NCBI RefSeq assembly: GCF_003050835.1
Contig: NZ_QAOJ01000001.1
Coordinates: 248,001 to 312,000, forward strand
Length of the DNA stretch: 64,000 nucleotides
Reading direction: 5' to 3'
From: Pseudomonas sp. GV071
GTDB taxonomy: Bacteria; Pseudomonadota; Gammaproteobacteria; Pseudomonadales; Pseudomonadaceae
Program-made: the position numbers and the translations under genes
Shown: positions 38,846 through 47,450 of the stretch, piece by piece
Layout: each line of letters opens with the position of its first letter
How positions within the stretch are numbered: the first letter of the stretch is position 1
The notes under the pieces: generated by a model
Seen by the model: the letters and a program-made list of their open reading frames with translations, nothing else
What the model was told of the DNA's origin: nothing
The model's database searches: none

Positions 38846-38896
38846 ATACGTGGCGAACTCCACTGTTGAAGTGGGGCTGAGATTGTTGCCCTCACG

Positions 38897-38922
38897 CCCC
38901 TCTCCCGCAAGCGGGAGAGGGG
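38897..38922. repeat. Single hairpin of the CCCTCTCCC family
   Basis: CCCCTCTCCCGC-AA-GCGGGAGAGGGG is a 12-bp perfect stem downstream of the Imm26-like gene. The rest of 38846-39078 is AT-richer than its neighbours and shows no gene. Confidence 0.75.
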
Positions 38923-39078
38923 CGGATTGCTGGTGTGGCGGGATTCGGTGGTGGTTGGCATGCGGCGGTGAGGGGCTGGCTTGCGCTCGGATTCGGAGTA
39001 GATGAATCGCAAAAGGTGACAGTTTTATTTTCTACTAAAACTACCGCGTTGGACGATAAATAGTCAGTCATATTTCGG

Positions 39079-39465
39079 TCATTGATCTTCGGTGTCGCAC
39101 CACGATGCTTTGGACGCTACCTCGACTTGCCGCTGCTTTACCGGCACAAACAAGGTGTCCAATGTCCCCAGCGCCACTGATACCCAATCCCGGTACTCAC
39201 CTTCACTTCTAGACCAAAACAGCGACGACCCACATTCGCCACAGAACTGACGAATGACCGATTCAGAAGACGCATAGGACCTGATGTCCGCCGCACCTTG
39301 GACTATATGTAGATCGCCCCGTAACACGCTCCCATAGCTGGCAAACGCCGCCCCATGGCTTTTACGGCACATGCTGCAATGGCAGTGTGAGACCGCTTTG
39401 GGGGTTGAACGAAGTTCGTATCTGACGGCGCCGCACAAACAGCTACCGCAAAAAGTCTCAGGCAT
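39079..39465 (-). CDS. GFA/CENP-V-domain zinc protein
   Basis: A 128-residue GFA-domain protein. The zinc-binding cysteines are intact: GSCLCGAVRYELRS, HCHCSMCRKSHGAAFASYG and FCGECGSSLFW. Named after glutathione-dependent formaldehyde-activating enzyme, most members have no proven reaction; they are thought to act on glutathione or thiol adducts. The ATG at 39465 is chosen; a longer frame adds a non-conserved N-terminus. It stands alone. Confidence 0.85.
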   Translation of the reverse strand: MPETFCGSCLCGAVRYELRSTPKAVSHCHCSMCRKSHGAAFASYGSVLRGDLHIVQGAADIRSYASSESVIRQFCGECGSSLFWSRSEGEYRDWVSVALGTLDTLFVPVKQRQVEVASKASWCDTEDQ

Positions 39466-39645
39466 ATCGGCGCAGCCAAACGGGGGGAGAACGCAGGGTA
39501 ACCACAAGTCTGTGGATCGTCGATCTGCCCGCGTAATGCCTCAGTTTTAGTGCATGTTTCTAGCCCCAGTCGTAGCTCCCATCTTTCGCGCCTAACCGCA
39601 GGAGCCGACATATTTCCCCCATTCCCCCGACCTACAGTCCCCCAT

Positions 39646-39661
39646 CGCTGAATCTTCAGCG
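39646..39661. other. Short perfect hairpin upstream of the DUF6124 leader
   Basis: CGCTGA-ATCT-TCAGCG is a 6-bp inverted repeat about 60 bp upstream of the presumed transcript start of the DUF6124 leader. It could be an operator. The remainder of 39466-39645 shows no gene. Confidence 0.35.
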
Positions 39662-39714
39662 AAGCCGGTTTGGTCGCCGGCCCACCTATGATGCGCACGC
39701 GCCTGCTATAAGAA

Positions 39715-39871
39715 GTGGGCGTTTTACCGCTGCTCTATGGCGGTTGTGCGCAGGACACCTTCGGGTGTGCCGGGAATCTAGGTGGCCGGTCGACCAACCT
39801 GCGTACAGCTGCCTCCTTTTTGCTTGGTCGCTTAGGGAGGAAGTCCCGTAACCATCTAGAGACTTACCTTT
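39715..39871 (+). ncRNA. Candidate structured 5' leader of the DUF6124-type gene
   Basis: The leader has three local hairpins: ACCGC/GCGGT (39726-39730 with 39740-39744), a stem ACACC-TTCG-GGTGT with a UUCG tetraloop (39755-39768) extended by GG/CC, and CCTCC/GGAGG (39812-39816 with 39836-39840). GGTCGACC at 39788-39795 is self-complementary. Several GGA triplets sit in loops or joints (39753, 39773, 39836), as in RsmA/RsmE targets. I recall very similar leader text ahead of other DUF3077/DUF6124 genes in Pseudomonas. Function not known to me. Confidence 0.45.
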
Positions 39872-40132
39872 ATGAACGACTCATCCGCTGTAACCACCCT
39901 CGAACCCTTCGACCACATGGACAGCCTCCCGCTGTTTTCCGTTAACCCCGGTGTACCCATTGCCGACGCACTCGAGCGCGCCGCCGACCTGATGGGTTAT
40001 GCCGAAGCCTTGGCGGCGGCCGACGCTTTCACCGACAAGGCGCTTGAGAGTGCGGTTATCCAGACCCTCAGCGAAATGGCCAAGGCGTTGGTCACGGCCA
40101 CCAAGGCAGCAGTAGGGGAAGCCCAGTCGTAA
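39872..40132 (+). CDS. DUF6124/DUF3077-type small protein
   Basis: An 86-residue protein of a Pseudomonas-restricted family. It has an acidic N-terminus (MNDSSAVTTLEPFD), the family segment PLFSVNPGVPIADALERAADLMGYAEALA, and a helical C-terminus ending EMAKALVTATKAAVGE. No signal peptide or catalytic motif is seen. Genomes of this group usually carry several paralogues, each behind a similar structured leader. No strong Shine-Dalgarno sequence precedes the ATG, so the leader may control translation. A strong bidirectional terminator follows. Confidence 0.82.
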   Translation: MNDSSAVTTLEPFDHMDSLPLFSVNPGVPIADALERAADLMGYAEALAAADAFTDKALESAVIQTLSEMAKALVTATKAAVGEAQS

Positions 40133-40146
40133 AAAGGGCGAGTGAA

Positions 40147-40175
40147 AAAAAGGGGAGCGATTGGCTCCCCTTTTT
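40147..40175. terminator. Bidirectional terminator after the DUF6124-type gene
   Basis: AAAAAGGGGAGC-GATTG-GCTCCCCTTTTT is a 12-bp stem with A and T flanks, serving the convergent genes ending at 40132 and 40193. Confidence 0.92.
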
Positions 40176-40192
40176 GCTGCCTGCCAGTTGCC

Positions 40193-40690
40193 TCAGTCGC
40201 GGGCGGCTGGGGTGCTGCGGGCGTTCTTTTTCTGCAGGATCTGGGAGGCTTCGTAGAGGGCTGCCTGAAACACGTCGCTGCTGACCCAGTTCACGGCGGC
40301 GTCTTCTTCTTCGTTGTGGAACAGGCCGCGGTAGACGATCAGCAGGCCCATCATAAAGTCGGTGGCGGGTTCTTCGGCTTCTTCGGCTACCACCAGTTCC
40401 AGTACGGGGTATTGCAGGAATACCAGGCACAGGGCGAGCAGGCTGATGCCTTCAGCCGCTTTCATGGTTTGGAACAGGTCGTCGAAGTGGGCGGGGTCGA
40501 AGCCGTTTTCTTCGATGTCTTTGAAGTCGAAGGTGCTTAGGTCGATTTCGACGTCATCGAAGGGTTCGTTGATCAGCGGGTTGGCCAGCAGCGGGTGAAT
40601 CACGCTGCCTTTGGCTTTGCCCACGCGGTTCTGTTTGGCCTTGGCTTTGGCCCGCTGGGCACGTTTTTGCTGTTTGTCTGGAGAGGCCAT
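40193..40690 (-). CDS. Conserved Pseudomonas protein of unknown function
   Basis: A 165-residue soluble protein, not recognised as a named family. The N-terminus is strongly basic (MASPDKQQKRAQRAKAKAKQNRVGKAKG), the middle acidic (PFDDVEIDLSTFDFKDIEENGFDPAHFDDLF), and the C-terminal half is hydrophobic and helical (EGISLLALCLVFLQYPVLELVVAEEAEE). The charge split suggests binding to nucleic acid or an acidic partner. AAGGAAC lies before the ATG at 40690. It stands alone, ending at the shared terminator. Confidence 0.75.
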   Translation of the reverse strand: MASPDKQQKRAQRAKAKAKQNRVGKAKGSVIHPLLANPLINEPFDDVEIDLSTFDFKDIEENGFDPAHFDDLFQTMKAAEGISLLALCLVFLQYPVLELVVAEEAEEPATDFMMGLLIVYRGLFHNEEEDAAVNWVSSDVFQAALYEASQILQKKNARSTPAARD

Positions 40691-40823
40691 GGTGGCGAGT
40701 TCCTTTGTAGGCGCAGCCATGTTCATGGCCCAGGATATTCGGGCGACCATTGTAGGCAGTCTTGCCGGGGAAGTCGGCCATTTTCAGGGCGCGAGTGCAG
40801 CGCAATCGTTGACTTGCAGCAAA

Positions 40824-40843
40824 AGCTGACTGGAAAGTCAGCT
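40824..40843. promoter_or_regulatory. Palindrome upstream of the EAL gene
   Basis: AGCTGAC-TGGAAA-GTCAGCT is a perfect 7-bp inverted repeat, 80 bp before the EAL gene start and just after a TTGACT element (40809-40814). It is either an operator or a leader hairpin. Confidence 0.4.
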
Positions 40844-40922
40844 CATACTGACGGCATCTGGCTCTCGCTCAACGAAGGCGTTGAGGTGCGGCCAGTAAGG
40901 TCGTCGCGACCAAGGCCTAGTG

Positions 40923-42530
40923 ATGAAACGCTCGTCTGTTCTGACTCGTGCAACCCTGGTGGGGGTGTGCGCGGTGGTGCTGCCTTTGCTATTGGCGGCG
41001 TATGTCGGTTGGCTGTTGACCCTGACCAGTGTGCAGCAGCGGCTGGACGGCATGGCGCAGGTGGTGGCGCAGCACACCGACGCCACGGTCGAGGAGGCAT
41101 CGTCGGCGCTGCGGCTGATTGCCAATAGCCCGATTCCACCGTGCAGCCCGGAGGGGCTCGACCAGATGCGCTTGCTGGCGATGAACACCTTTTCGGTGAA
41201 GACCGTCGGCTATGTGGAGGAAGACATTTTTACCTGTGGCTCGCAGGGGCTGATGGGCGCCAAGGCCGAGCCCTGGGTGGGCCATTTTGTTGCCGCCGAT
41301 GGGGTGCTGGCCTCGCTGCAGGCGGTGCCCTGGCTGGGCACGGCCAAGCCGATGCTGGCCCTGCAGCACTCGGCATTCCACGTGCTGGTGGATGCCCAGC
41401 AGTTTCTTGAGGTGGTGGTAGATGGCCGGTTTGGCGTGGCGGTTGGCGCGCTGGATGGGCAACTGCTGAATGCCTCCAACCCGGCGGTTGGCAGCCTGCT
41501 GACGCTGGTGCACACCGGCCCGCTGAGCGGCATGAACGAGGGCTTTCTGTACACCGTGGTGCGCAACGGCAACTGGCTGTCGGTGGCGGCCATTCCGCGA
41601 AGCGACCTGTGGGCGATTCTGTTGGAAACCCAGCTGCTGACCCTGAGCATCGGCCTGGTGGTGGCCGGGGTGTTGCTGCGGCGGGTGGTGCGTGATGCCG
41701 GGCGGCGCCTGTCGCCGCTGGCTGAGCTGGAAAGTGCGGTACGCCACCGCGAATTTATTGTGCATTACCAACCGATCATCGAGCTGTGTTCGGGGCGATG
41801 TATCGGCGCCGAGGCGTTGGTGCGCTGGCGTCGGGCCGACGGCAGCATGGTGCGCCCGGACCTGTTTATTCCGCTGGCTGAAGAGAGCGGCTTGATTCTG
41901 CCGATTACCGACCAGGTGATGGAGGCGGTAATGCGCGACCTGGGGCCGATGCTGGCGGCCGACCGCAGCCTGCACGTGGCGCTGAACCTGGCCGCTAACG
42001 ATGTGTGCAGCGGCCGTTTCCTGCCGATTCTGCTGGGGCATATGCAGGCGGCGGATGTGCTGCCTTGCCAGGTGTGGCTGGAGGCCACCGAGCGCGGCTT
42101 CATGCATTTGGAGTCGGCCAAGCTGACCATCGCCAAGGCCCGTGCCCTGGGCTTTCGCGCGGCGGTGGATGATTTTGGCACCGGCTATTCGAGCTTGCAG
42201 TACCTGCAGCAGTTGCCGCTGGATGCGCTGAAAATCGACAAGGCGTTTGTCAGCAGCATCGGCCTGGACGCGAGCATGACGCCGCTGATCGGCCATGTGA
42301 TCGAGATGGCCAATACCCTCAAGCTGGAGCTGGTGGCCGAGGGCGTGGAAACGGCGCAGCAGCTGGATTACCTGCGCGCGCACCATGTGCAGTTTGCCCA
42401 GGGCTGGCTGTTCGCCAAGGCGTTGCCGGCCGAGGGTTTCAAGCGTTTCTGCCTGGATGAGCGGGCGGCGCTGCTCGGCGCAGACGAGGTGCCGGCTGGC
42501 CTGCCAGCGCTGCTGCCGGTCAGTGGCTGA
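40923..42530 (+). CDS. Membrane c-di-GMP phosphodiesterase (CSS-type sensor + EAL)
   Basis: A 535-residue protein. A first membrane helix (VCAVVLPLLLAAYVGWLLTL), a periplasmic CSS-type domain with Cys74 (PPCSPEGL) and Cys105 (FTCGSQG), a second helix (LLTLSIGLVVAGVLL) and a C-terminal EAL domain follow in order. EAL catalytic residues are present: EALVRW near 297, then NLAAND, EATERG and DDFGTGYSSL near 416. E. coli proteins of this design lower c-di-GMP and are tuned by thiol redox through the two periplasmic cysteines. No GGDEF domain. ATG at 40923; GTG at 40920 is one codon earlier. Confidence 0.88.
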   Translation: MKRSSVLTRATLVGVCAVVLPLLLAAYVGWLLTLTSVQQRLDGMAQVVAQHTDATVEEASSALRLIANSPIPPCSPEGLDQMRLLAMNTFSVKTVGYVEEDIFTCGSQGLMGAKAEPWVGHFVAADGVLASLQAVPWLGTAKPMLALQHSAFHVLVDAQQFLEVVVDGRFGVAVGALDGQLLNASNPAVGSLLTLVHTGPLSGMNEGFLYTVVRNGNWLSVAAIPRSDLWAILLETQLLTLSIGLVVAGVLLRRVVRDAGRRLSPLAELESAVRHREFIVHYQPIIELCSGRCIGAEALVRWRRADGSMVRPDLFIPLAEESGLILPITDQVMEAVMRDLGPMLAADRSLHVALNLAANDVCSGRFLPILLGHMQAADVLPCQVWLEATERGFMHLESAKLTIAKARALGFRAAVDDFGTGYSSLQYLQQLPLDALKIDKAFVSSIGLDASMTPLIGHVIEMANTLKLELVAEGVETAQQLDYLRAHHVQFAQGWLFAKALPAEGFKRFCLDERAALLGADEVPAGLPALLPVSG

Positions 42531-43848
42531 GGCCGTACTTTTTCACTTTGTCGAACAGGGTGGTTTTCGCCATGCCCAGTTCCTGGCTGGCTTGGCTGAG
42601 GTTGCCGCTGCTGCGTTGCAGGGCGTCGCCGAGCAGGGTGCGTTCGAAGGCTTCTACCGCTTCGGCGAAGGCCAGGCCTTGCGGTGTGCCGCTGCTGCCG
42701 GTTTTTTTGAAGGCGGGCAGGCCGAGGGCGAAACGTTCGGCGACGTTGCGCAGTTCGCGCACGTTGCCGGGCCAGTCGTGGCTCATCAGGCTCGAGAGGG
42801 TGTGGTTGTCGAGCTCCGGCGCCACGCGGTCGAAGCGCAGGGAGGACTGCTGCAGGAAGTGTTCGAACAGCTGCAGGATGTCTTCACGGCGTTCGCGCAG
42901 TGGCGGCAGTTCCAGGGTGACCACGTTCAGGCGGTAGTAGAAGTCGCTGCGAAATTCGCCGGCTTTGCTGGCGGCGTCGAGGTCGGCTTTGGTCGCGGCA
43001 ATCACCCGGCAGTCCACGGCCACGCTCTGGTTTGAGCCCAGGCGTTCGAGGGTGCGTTCCTGCAATACGCGCAGCAGTTTGATTTGCAGCGCCAACGGCA
43101 TGCTTTCCACTTCATCGAGAAACAGCGTGCCTTCGTGGGCGTGTTCGATTTTGCCGATGCGCCGTTTGCCGGCGCCGGTGAAGGCGTTGGCTTCGTGGCC
43201 GAAAATTTCGCTTTCGAACAGGTTCTCCGGCAGGCCGCCGCAGTTGAGGGCGACGAAGGCTTTGCTGTGGCGCCGGCTGAAGTCGTGCAGGCAGCGGGCG
43301 ACTAACTCTTTGCCGGTGCCGGTTTCGCCTTCGATCAGCACGTTGGCGGCGGTGTCGGCGACGTTGGCGATCAGTTCACGCAGCTGTTGCATGGCCGGCG
43401 AGCGGCCGATGATGCGGCCTTCCAGCGAATCGCGTTCGGCCAGCTGCCGGCGCAGGGCAAACACTTCGCGGGCCAGGCCACGTTGTTCCAGGGCGCGGCG
43501 CGCCACGTCGACCAAACGTTCCGGGGCGAAGGGTTTTTCCATGAAGTCGTAGGCGCCTTTCTGCATGGCGCCGACGGCCATGGCGATGTCGCCGTGGCCG
43601 GTGATCAGCACCACCGGCAGGCTACGGTCGCGGGCCTTGAGGCGGGTGAGCAGCTCCAGGCCATCGATGCCCGGCAGGCGGATGTCGCTGATCACGATGC
43701 CGGCAAAGTCGTCGCCAACCTGGGCCAGGGCTTCTTCGGCACTGCCCACGCCAATGCAGGGAATGTCTTCGAGGGCCAGCGCCTGTTGGCAACCGAGCAG
43801 TACATGGGGGTCGTCTTCGACGATCAGCACTTTCAGGTCGTGGGTCAT
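42520..43848 (-). CDS. aauR: Sigma-54-dependent response regulator AauR (DctD-like)
   Basis: A 442-residue activator: receiver with Asp55 (IVISDIRLPGIDG), AAA+ domain (Walker A GETGTGKE, Walker B GTLFLDEVESMP) and a Fis-type HTH at the end (NLSQASQELGMAKTTLFDKVKKYGL). The sigma-54 contact loop reads NAFTGA instead of the usual GAFTGA. In Pseudomonas AauR-AauS activates acidic amino acid uptake, and the aatJQMP genes lie just upstream, with a sigma-54 promoter and two AauR-like sites. It overlaps aauS by 4 bp and converges with the EAL gene (11-bp overlap). Confidence 0.92.
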   Translation of the reverse strand: MTHDLKVLIVEDDPHVLLGCQQALALEDIPCIGVGSAEEALAQVGDDFAGIVISDIRLPGIDGLELLTRLKARDRSLPVVLITGHGDIAMAVGAMQKGAYDFMEKPFAPERLVDVARRALEQRGLAREVFALRRQLAERDSLEGRIIGRSPAMQQLRELIANVADTAANVLIEGETGTGKELVARCLHDFSRRHSKAFVALNCGGLPENLFESEIFGHEANAFTGAGKRRIGKIEHAHEGTLFLDEVESMPLALQIKLLRVLQERTLERLGSNQSVAVDCRVIAATKADLDAASKAGEFRSDFYYRLNVVTLELPPLRERREDILQLFEHFLQQSSLRFDRVAPELDNHTLSSLMSHDWPGNVRELRNVAERFALGLPAFKKTGSSGTPQGLAFAEAVEAFERTLLGDALQRSSGNLSQASQELGMAKTTLFDKVKKYGLSH

Positions 43849-45746
43849 AACGGCTCGCCAGTAAGGGGGCTTGCTAACACCAGGGTGAGAACAAAGGTGG
43901 TGCCACCGCTGGCCGGGTGTTCGACACCCAGGTGCCCGCCGGTGGCGGCGGCCAGGCTGGCCGAGAGGGTCAAGCCCAGGCCCAGGCCCTGTTCGCCCGG
44001 TTTGGTGGTGAAGAAGGGTTCGAACAGGTGCTTGCGCGCTTCGGGGTCGATGCCGTGGCCGTTGTCGCGCACCCGCAGGCAGTATTTACCTGGCTGCTCT
44101 TCGCCGCTCAGCCAGAGTTCGGGCTGCGCTTGGTGTTGCATGGCGTCGAGGGCATTGCCGATCAGGTTGACCAGAATCTGTTCGAGGCGGGTCTGGTTGA
44201 TGTGCACCTCGACATCGGCGCAGTCGCGGTGCACCTGCAGGCGGCTGCTGTCGATGCGCGCGCCGAGCAGTTGCAGGGCGGCGTCCAGGGCTTTGCCCAG
44301 GCGTGCCGGGCCTTTGTCGTCGCCGCGGCGGGCGAAGGAGCGCAGGCTGGCGGTGATGCGGCCCATGCGGTCGATCAGTTCGTTGATGGTGGTCAGGTTG
44401 GTGCTGGCGACGTCCAGCTGGCCGCGCTCAAGGAAGCGCACGGTGTTGCCCGATAACGTGCGCAGCGCCGCCAGGGGCTGGTTCAGTTCATGGGCGATGC
44501 TGGTGGACATCTGGCCGATGGCGGCGAGCTTGCCGGCCTGCACCAGTTCGTCCTGAAAGCGCCGCAGGGTTTCTTCGGCCTGGCGCCGTTCGCGGATCTG
44601 GCCCTTGAGTTGTTCGTTGCTGGCGCGCAGGTCGCTGGTGCGTTCGGTAATCCGACGCTCCAGTTGGTTGTTGGCTTCCTGCAGGGCTTCGCGGGCGGCG
44701 AGGCGGGTGGCGATCACCTTGCGCCGCTCGTTCCAGGCGATCAGCAGGAAGGCCACCAGGGCGCAGGCCACGGCCACCAGAATGCCCTGGTTGATGGCTT
44801 CGCGGCGCAGGTCCTGCAGGGGCGTGAGCAGGGTGAAGTGCCACGGCGTGTCGCTGAGCGGGCGGGTTTGCGCCAGGTAGCTGATGTTGTCGCCACCGGC
44901 TTCGACCGAGCTGTTGGCCGGGAAGGTGAGTTTTTCTTCGCCTTCGGCGAGCGTTTCCCGCGCCAGGGGTTGCAGTTCATTGAGCGGGAACCAGTAGTAC
45001 TGCAGGCTGCGGGCGAGTTTTTCTTTGATCTCTTCGCTGAGCGGCAGCACCGATTTCAGCCGCCGCGCCGGATCGCTGGAGAGAATGATGATGCCGTTTT
45101 CGTCGCTGACGAAGGCTTCCAGGCGCGCCCGTTGCCAGCGTTCTTCGAGGCTTTCCAGGCGTACTTTGACCACCGCCACGCCGATGATCTTGCCGTGTTC
45201 TTCCAGGCCATGGGCGAGGTAGTAACCGGGTTCGCCGTTGGTGCTGCCAATGCCGTAGAAACGCCCCGGCTGGCTGCGAATGGCGCTCTGAAAATAGGCG
45301 CGGAAGGACAGGTCTTCACCGAGGTAGCTGTCCACGTCGCGCCAGTTGCTGGTGGCCAGCACCCGGCCGGTGGTGTCCATCACGTAAATGGCGCGGCTGC
45401 GGCTGCGACGGTTCAGGCCTTCGAGGTAATCGTTAACGGCCTGGCGGTGTTCCGGGGTTGGCTCGCCCAGCAGCTTGGAGACGCTGGTTTCCAGCTCCAG
45501 CAGGCTGGGCAGGTAGGTGTATTTGCTGATCTCGCTTTCTACCGCACGGGCGTGCAGTTCGAGCTGGCGCTGGCCGTTCTCGCTGAGGCTGCGGATGCCT
45601 TGGTATTCGCTGATCCAGAAGCCGAGGTAACCCAGGCCGACCATCAGCGCGATGACCAGGGGCGGCAGGAACAGCTGGCGGATCAGACGGGGTTTCACGG
45701 CGAGTGATGGCAACGCGGCGCGGTATACAGTGGGGTCGCATTTCAT
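43845..45746 (-). CDS. aauS: Sensor histidine kinase AauS (DctB-like)
   Basis: A 633-residue kinase with a membrane segment at about 25-45 (FLPPLVIALMVGLGYLGFWI), a large periplasmic double-Cache-like sensor domain (to about 315; RSRAIYVMDTTGRVLATSNW, GSTNGEPGYYLAHGL), a second membrane helix (ILVAVACALVAFLLIAW), a coiled coil, phosphoacceptor His in TSIAHELNQPLAAL near 410 and an ATPase domain ending LEPFFTTKPGEQGLGLGLTL. It senses aspartate/glutamate in characterised relatives. ATG at 45746 is preferred over the GTG one codon earlier. Confidence 0.9.
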   Translation of the reverse strand: MKCDPTVYRAALPSLAVKPRLIRQLFLPPLVIALMVGLGYLGFWISEYQGIRSLSENGQRQLELHARAVESEISKYTYLPSLLELETSVSKLLGEPTPEHRQAVNDYLEGLNRRSRSRAIYVMDTTGRVLATSNWRDVDSYLGEDLSFRAYFQSAIRSQPGRFYGIGSTNGEPGYYLAHGLEEHGKIIGVAVVKVRLESLEERWQRARLEAFVSDENGIIILSSDPARRLKSVLPLSEEIKEKLARSLQYYWFPLNELQPLARETLAEGEEKLTFPANSSVEAGGDNISYLAQTRPLSDTPWHFTLLTPLQDLRREAINQGILVAVACALVAFLLIAWNERRKVIATRLAAREALQEANNQLERRITERTSDLRASNEQLKGQIRERRQAEETLRRFQDELVQAGKLAAIGQMSTSIAHELNQPLAALRTLSGNTVRFLERGQLDVASTNLTTINELIDRMGRITASLRSFARRGDDKGPARLGKALDAALQLLGARIDSSRLQVHRDCADVEVHINQTRLEQILVNLIGNALDAMQHQAQPELWLSGEEQPGKYCLRVRDNGHGIDPEARKHLFEPFFTTKPGEQGLGLGLTLSASLAAATGGHLGVEHPASGGTTFVLTLVLASPLTGEPL

Positions 45747-45774
45747 CACAGAAGCCTTTATTTGAACTAGCGCC

Positions 45775-45910
45775 GGCTACTGCGCGAACGCCATCGGCAC
45801 CCGGGCAGTGCTCGGAAGCCTCACGTACTGGAGTACGCTGCGGTTCCTGCGCGCTGGCCGGGTACGGCTGGCGTCCGCTCGCTATGCCTATTACGTGGGT
45901 TGGCGGGCAA
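45775..45910. repeat. Dispersed repeat with TACTGGAGTA hairpin
   Basis: This stretch (cores GCAGTGCTCGGAAGCC at 45810 and CGTACTGGAGTACG at 45825-45838) is of the type I recognise as a repeated intergenic element in pseudomonads. It holds no gene and separates the aatP end from the aauS start. Confidence 0.5.
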
Positions 45911-45933
45911 CCCACGATCAACGCTCACAGTGC

Positions 45934-46016
45934 GTAGGTTGGGTTGAGCGTAGCGAAGCCCAACAGCGGGTTTCGACATCACTGTTGGGCTTCGCCTACG
46001 GCTCAACCCAACCTAC
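45934..46016. repeat. GTAGGTTGGGTTGAGC inverted repeat
   Basis: GTAGGTTGGGTTGAGCG at 45934-45950 pairs with the complementary arm ending CAACCCAACCTAC at 46016. Inner parts (GCGAAGCCCAACA / TGTTGGGCTTCGC) also pair, giving a long stem. The same element occurs at 62554-62649 and one arm at 6917-6941. It follows the aatP stop and may end that operon. Confidence 0.75.
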
Positions 46017-46044
46017 AGCCCCACATGCACCGAGATGGGTCTGC

Positions 46045-46779
46045 TTAGTGCTGCAAAATCTTGTTGAGGAACTGCTGGGTGCGTTCGGCGCGTTGGCTGA
46101 TGTCGCCGAAGAATTCCTCTTTTTTGCAGTCTTCGATGATGGTGCCGGCGTCCATGAAAATCACCCGGTCCGCCACTTTGCGGGCGAAGCCCATTTCGTG
46201 GGTCACGCACATCATGGTCATGCCTTCCTGGGCCAGTTGCACCATCACGTCCAGCACTTCGTTGACCATTTCCGGGTCGAGCGCCGAGGTGGGTTCGTCG
46301 AACAGCATGACGATCGGGTCCATGGCCAGCGCCCGGGCAATGGCCACCCGCTGTTGCTGGCCGCCGGAGAGCTGCCCGGGGTGCTTGTGGGCGTGGGCGG
46401 AGAGGCCGACGCGTTCGAGCAGTTGCAGGCCTTTTTTCGTCGCCTCTTCCTTGCTGCGGCCAAGCACTTTGATCTGCGCGATGGTCAGGTTTTCGGTGAT
46501 GGACAGGTGCGGGAACAGTTCGAAGTGCTGGAACACCATGCCGACCCGCGAGCGCAGTTTTGGCAGGTCGGTTTTCGGGTTGGCGATCGAGGTGCCGTCG
46601 ACCACGATGTCGCCTTCCTGGAACGGCTCCAGGGCGTTGACGCATTTGATCAGGGTGGACTTACCCGAGCCAGACGGCCCGCACACCACAATCACTTCAC
46701 CTTTCTGGACTTCGGTGCTGCAGTCAGTCAGCACCTGGAAGTCGCCATACCACTTGTTGACGTTCTTGATGGAAATCAT
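46045..46779 (-). CDS. aatP: Glutamate/aspartate ABC transporter ATPase
   Basis: A 244-residue ATPase of the polar amino acid uptake group (GltL/GlnQ-like): Walker [11 protein letters not shown]-loop [12 protein letters not shown], signature [19 protein letters not shown], Walker [17 protein letters not shown] and H-loop [11 protein letters not shown]. Last gene of aatJQMP, overlapping aatM by 4 bp. An inverted repeat 29 bp downstream separates it from aauS. Confidence 0.95.
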   Translation of the reverse strand: MISIKNVNKWYGDFQVLTDCSTEVQKGEVIVVCGPSGSGKSTLIKCVNALEPFQEGDIVVDGTSIANPKTDLPKLRSRVGMVFQHFELFPHLSITENLTIAQIKVLGRSKEEATKKGLQLLERVGLSAHAHKHPGQLSGGQQQRVAIARALAMDPIVMLFDEPTSALDPEMVNEVLDVMVQLAQEGMTMMCVTHEMGFARKVADRVIFMDAGTIIEDCKKEEFFGDISQRAERTQQFLNKILQH

Positions 46780-47450
46780 ACGGCGAACCTTTTTTGCAGA
46801 CGCTTGACCAGCAGCGAGGCGGCAAAGCTGATTGTGAAGTAGGTGAGTCCGGCAAAAATCAGGAACTCGTTGGAGCGACCGATGATGTCGCCACTGGCGC
46901 GCGAGGCATTGAGGAAGTCGACCAGGCCGACGGCATAAACCAGCGAGGTGTCCTGGAACAGGATGATGCTTTGCTGCAGCAGCAGTGGGGTCATCTTGCG
47001 GAAGGCTTGCGGCAGGATGATCAGGCGCATCATTTGCCCGTAGGTCATGCCCAGCGCTTTGGCAGCGCCCATCTGGCCCTTGGGAATCGACTGCACGCCG
47101 GCGCGGACGATTTCGCAGAAGTACGCCGCTTCAAACATCATGAACGCCACGATGCACGAGGCGAAGGCGCCGATGGGGGTGTCTTCGCCGGTGATCCAGC
47201 GCAGTACGAAGGGCACCGCCAGGTAGAACCAGGTGATCACCAGCAGCAGCGGAATGGAGCGGAAGTAGTTGACGTAGGCGCCGGCCAGATTGGCCAGCAG
47301 CTTGCTGGACGACAAGCGCATCAGTGCCAGCACGGTGCCCAGGGCAATGCCGCCCACTACACCCAAGGCCATCAGTTGCAGGGTCATGACCATGCCGTTC
47401 CACAAGCCTGGCAGCGACGGGATGATGCCCGAGAAGTCGAGTTCCATCAT
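46776..47450 (-). CDS. aatM: Glutamate/aspartate ABC transporter permease AatM
   Basis: A 224-residue GltK-type inner-membrane permease with about five helices ([16 protein letters not shown] early) and the coupling loop [21 protein letters not shown] near residue 140. Its ATG overlaps the stop of aatQ (ATGA, 47447-47450) and its own stop overlaps aatP, so all three membrane and ATPase subunits are translationally chained. Confidence 0.94.
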   Translation of the reverse strand: MMELDFSGIIPSLPGLWNGMVMTLQLMALGVVGGIALGTVLALMRLSSSKLLANLAGAYVNYFRSIPLLLVITWFYLAVPFVLRWITGEDTPIGAFASCIVAFMMFEAAYFCEIVRAGVQSIPKGQMGAAKALGMTYGQMMRLIILPQAFRKMTPLLLQQSIILFQDTSLVYAVGLVDFLNASRASGDIIGRSNEFLIFAGLTYFTISFAASLLVKRLQKRFAV

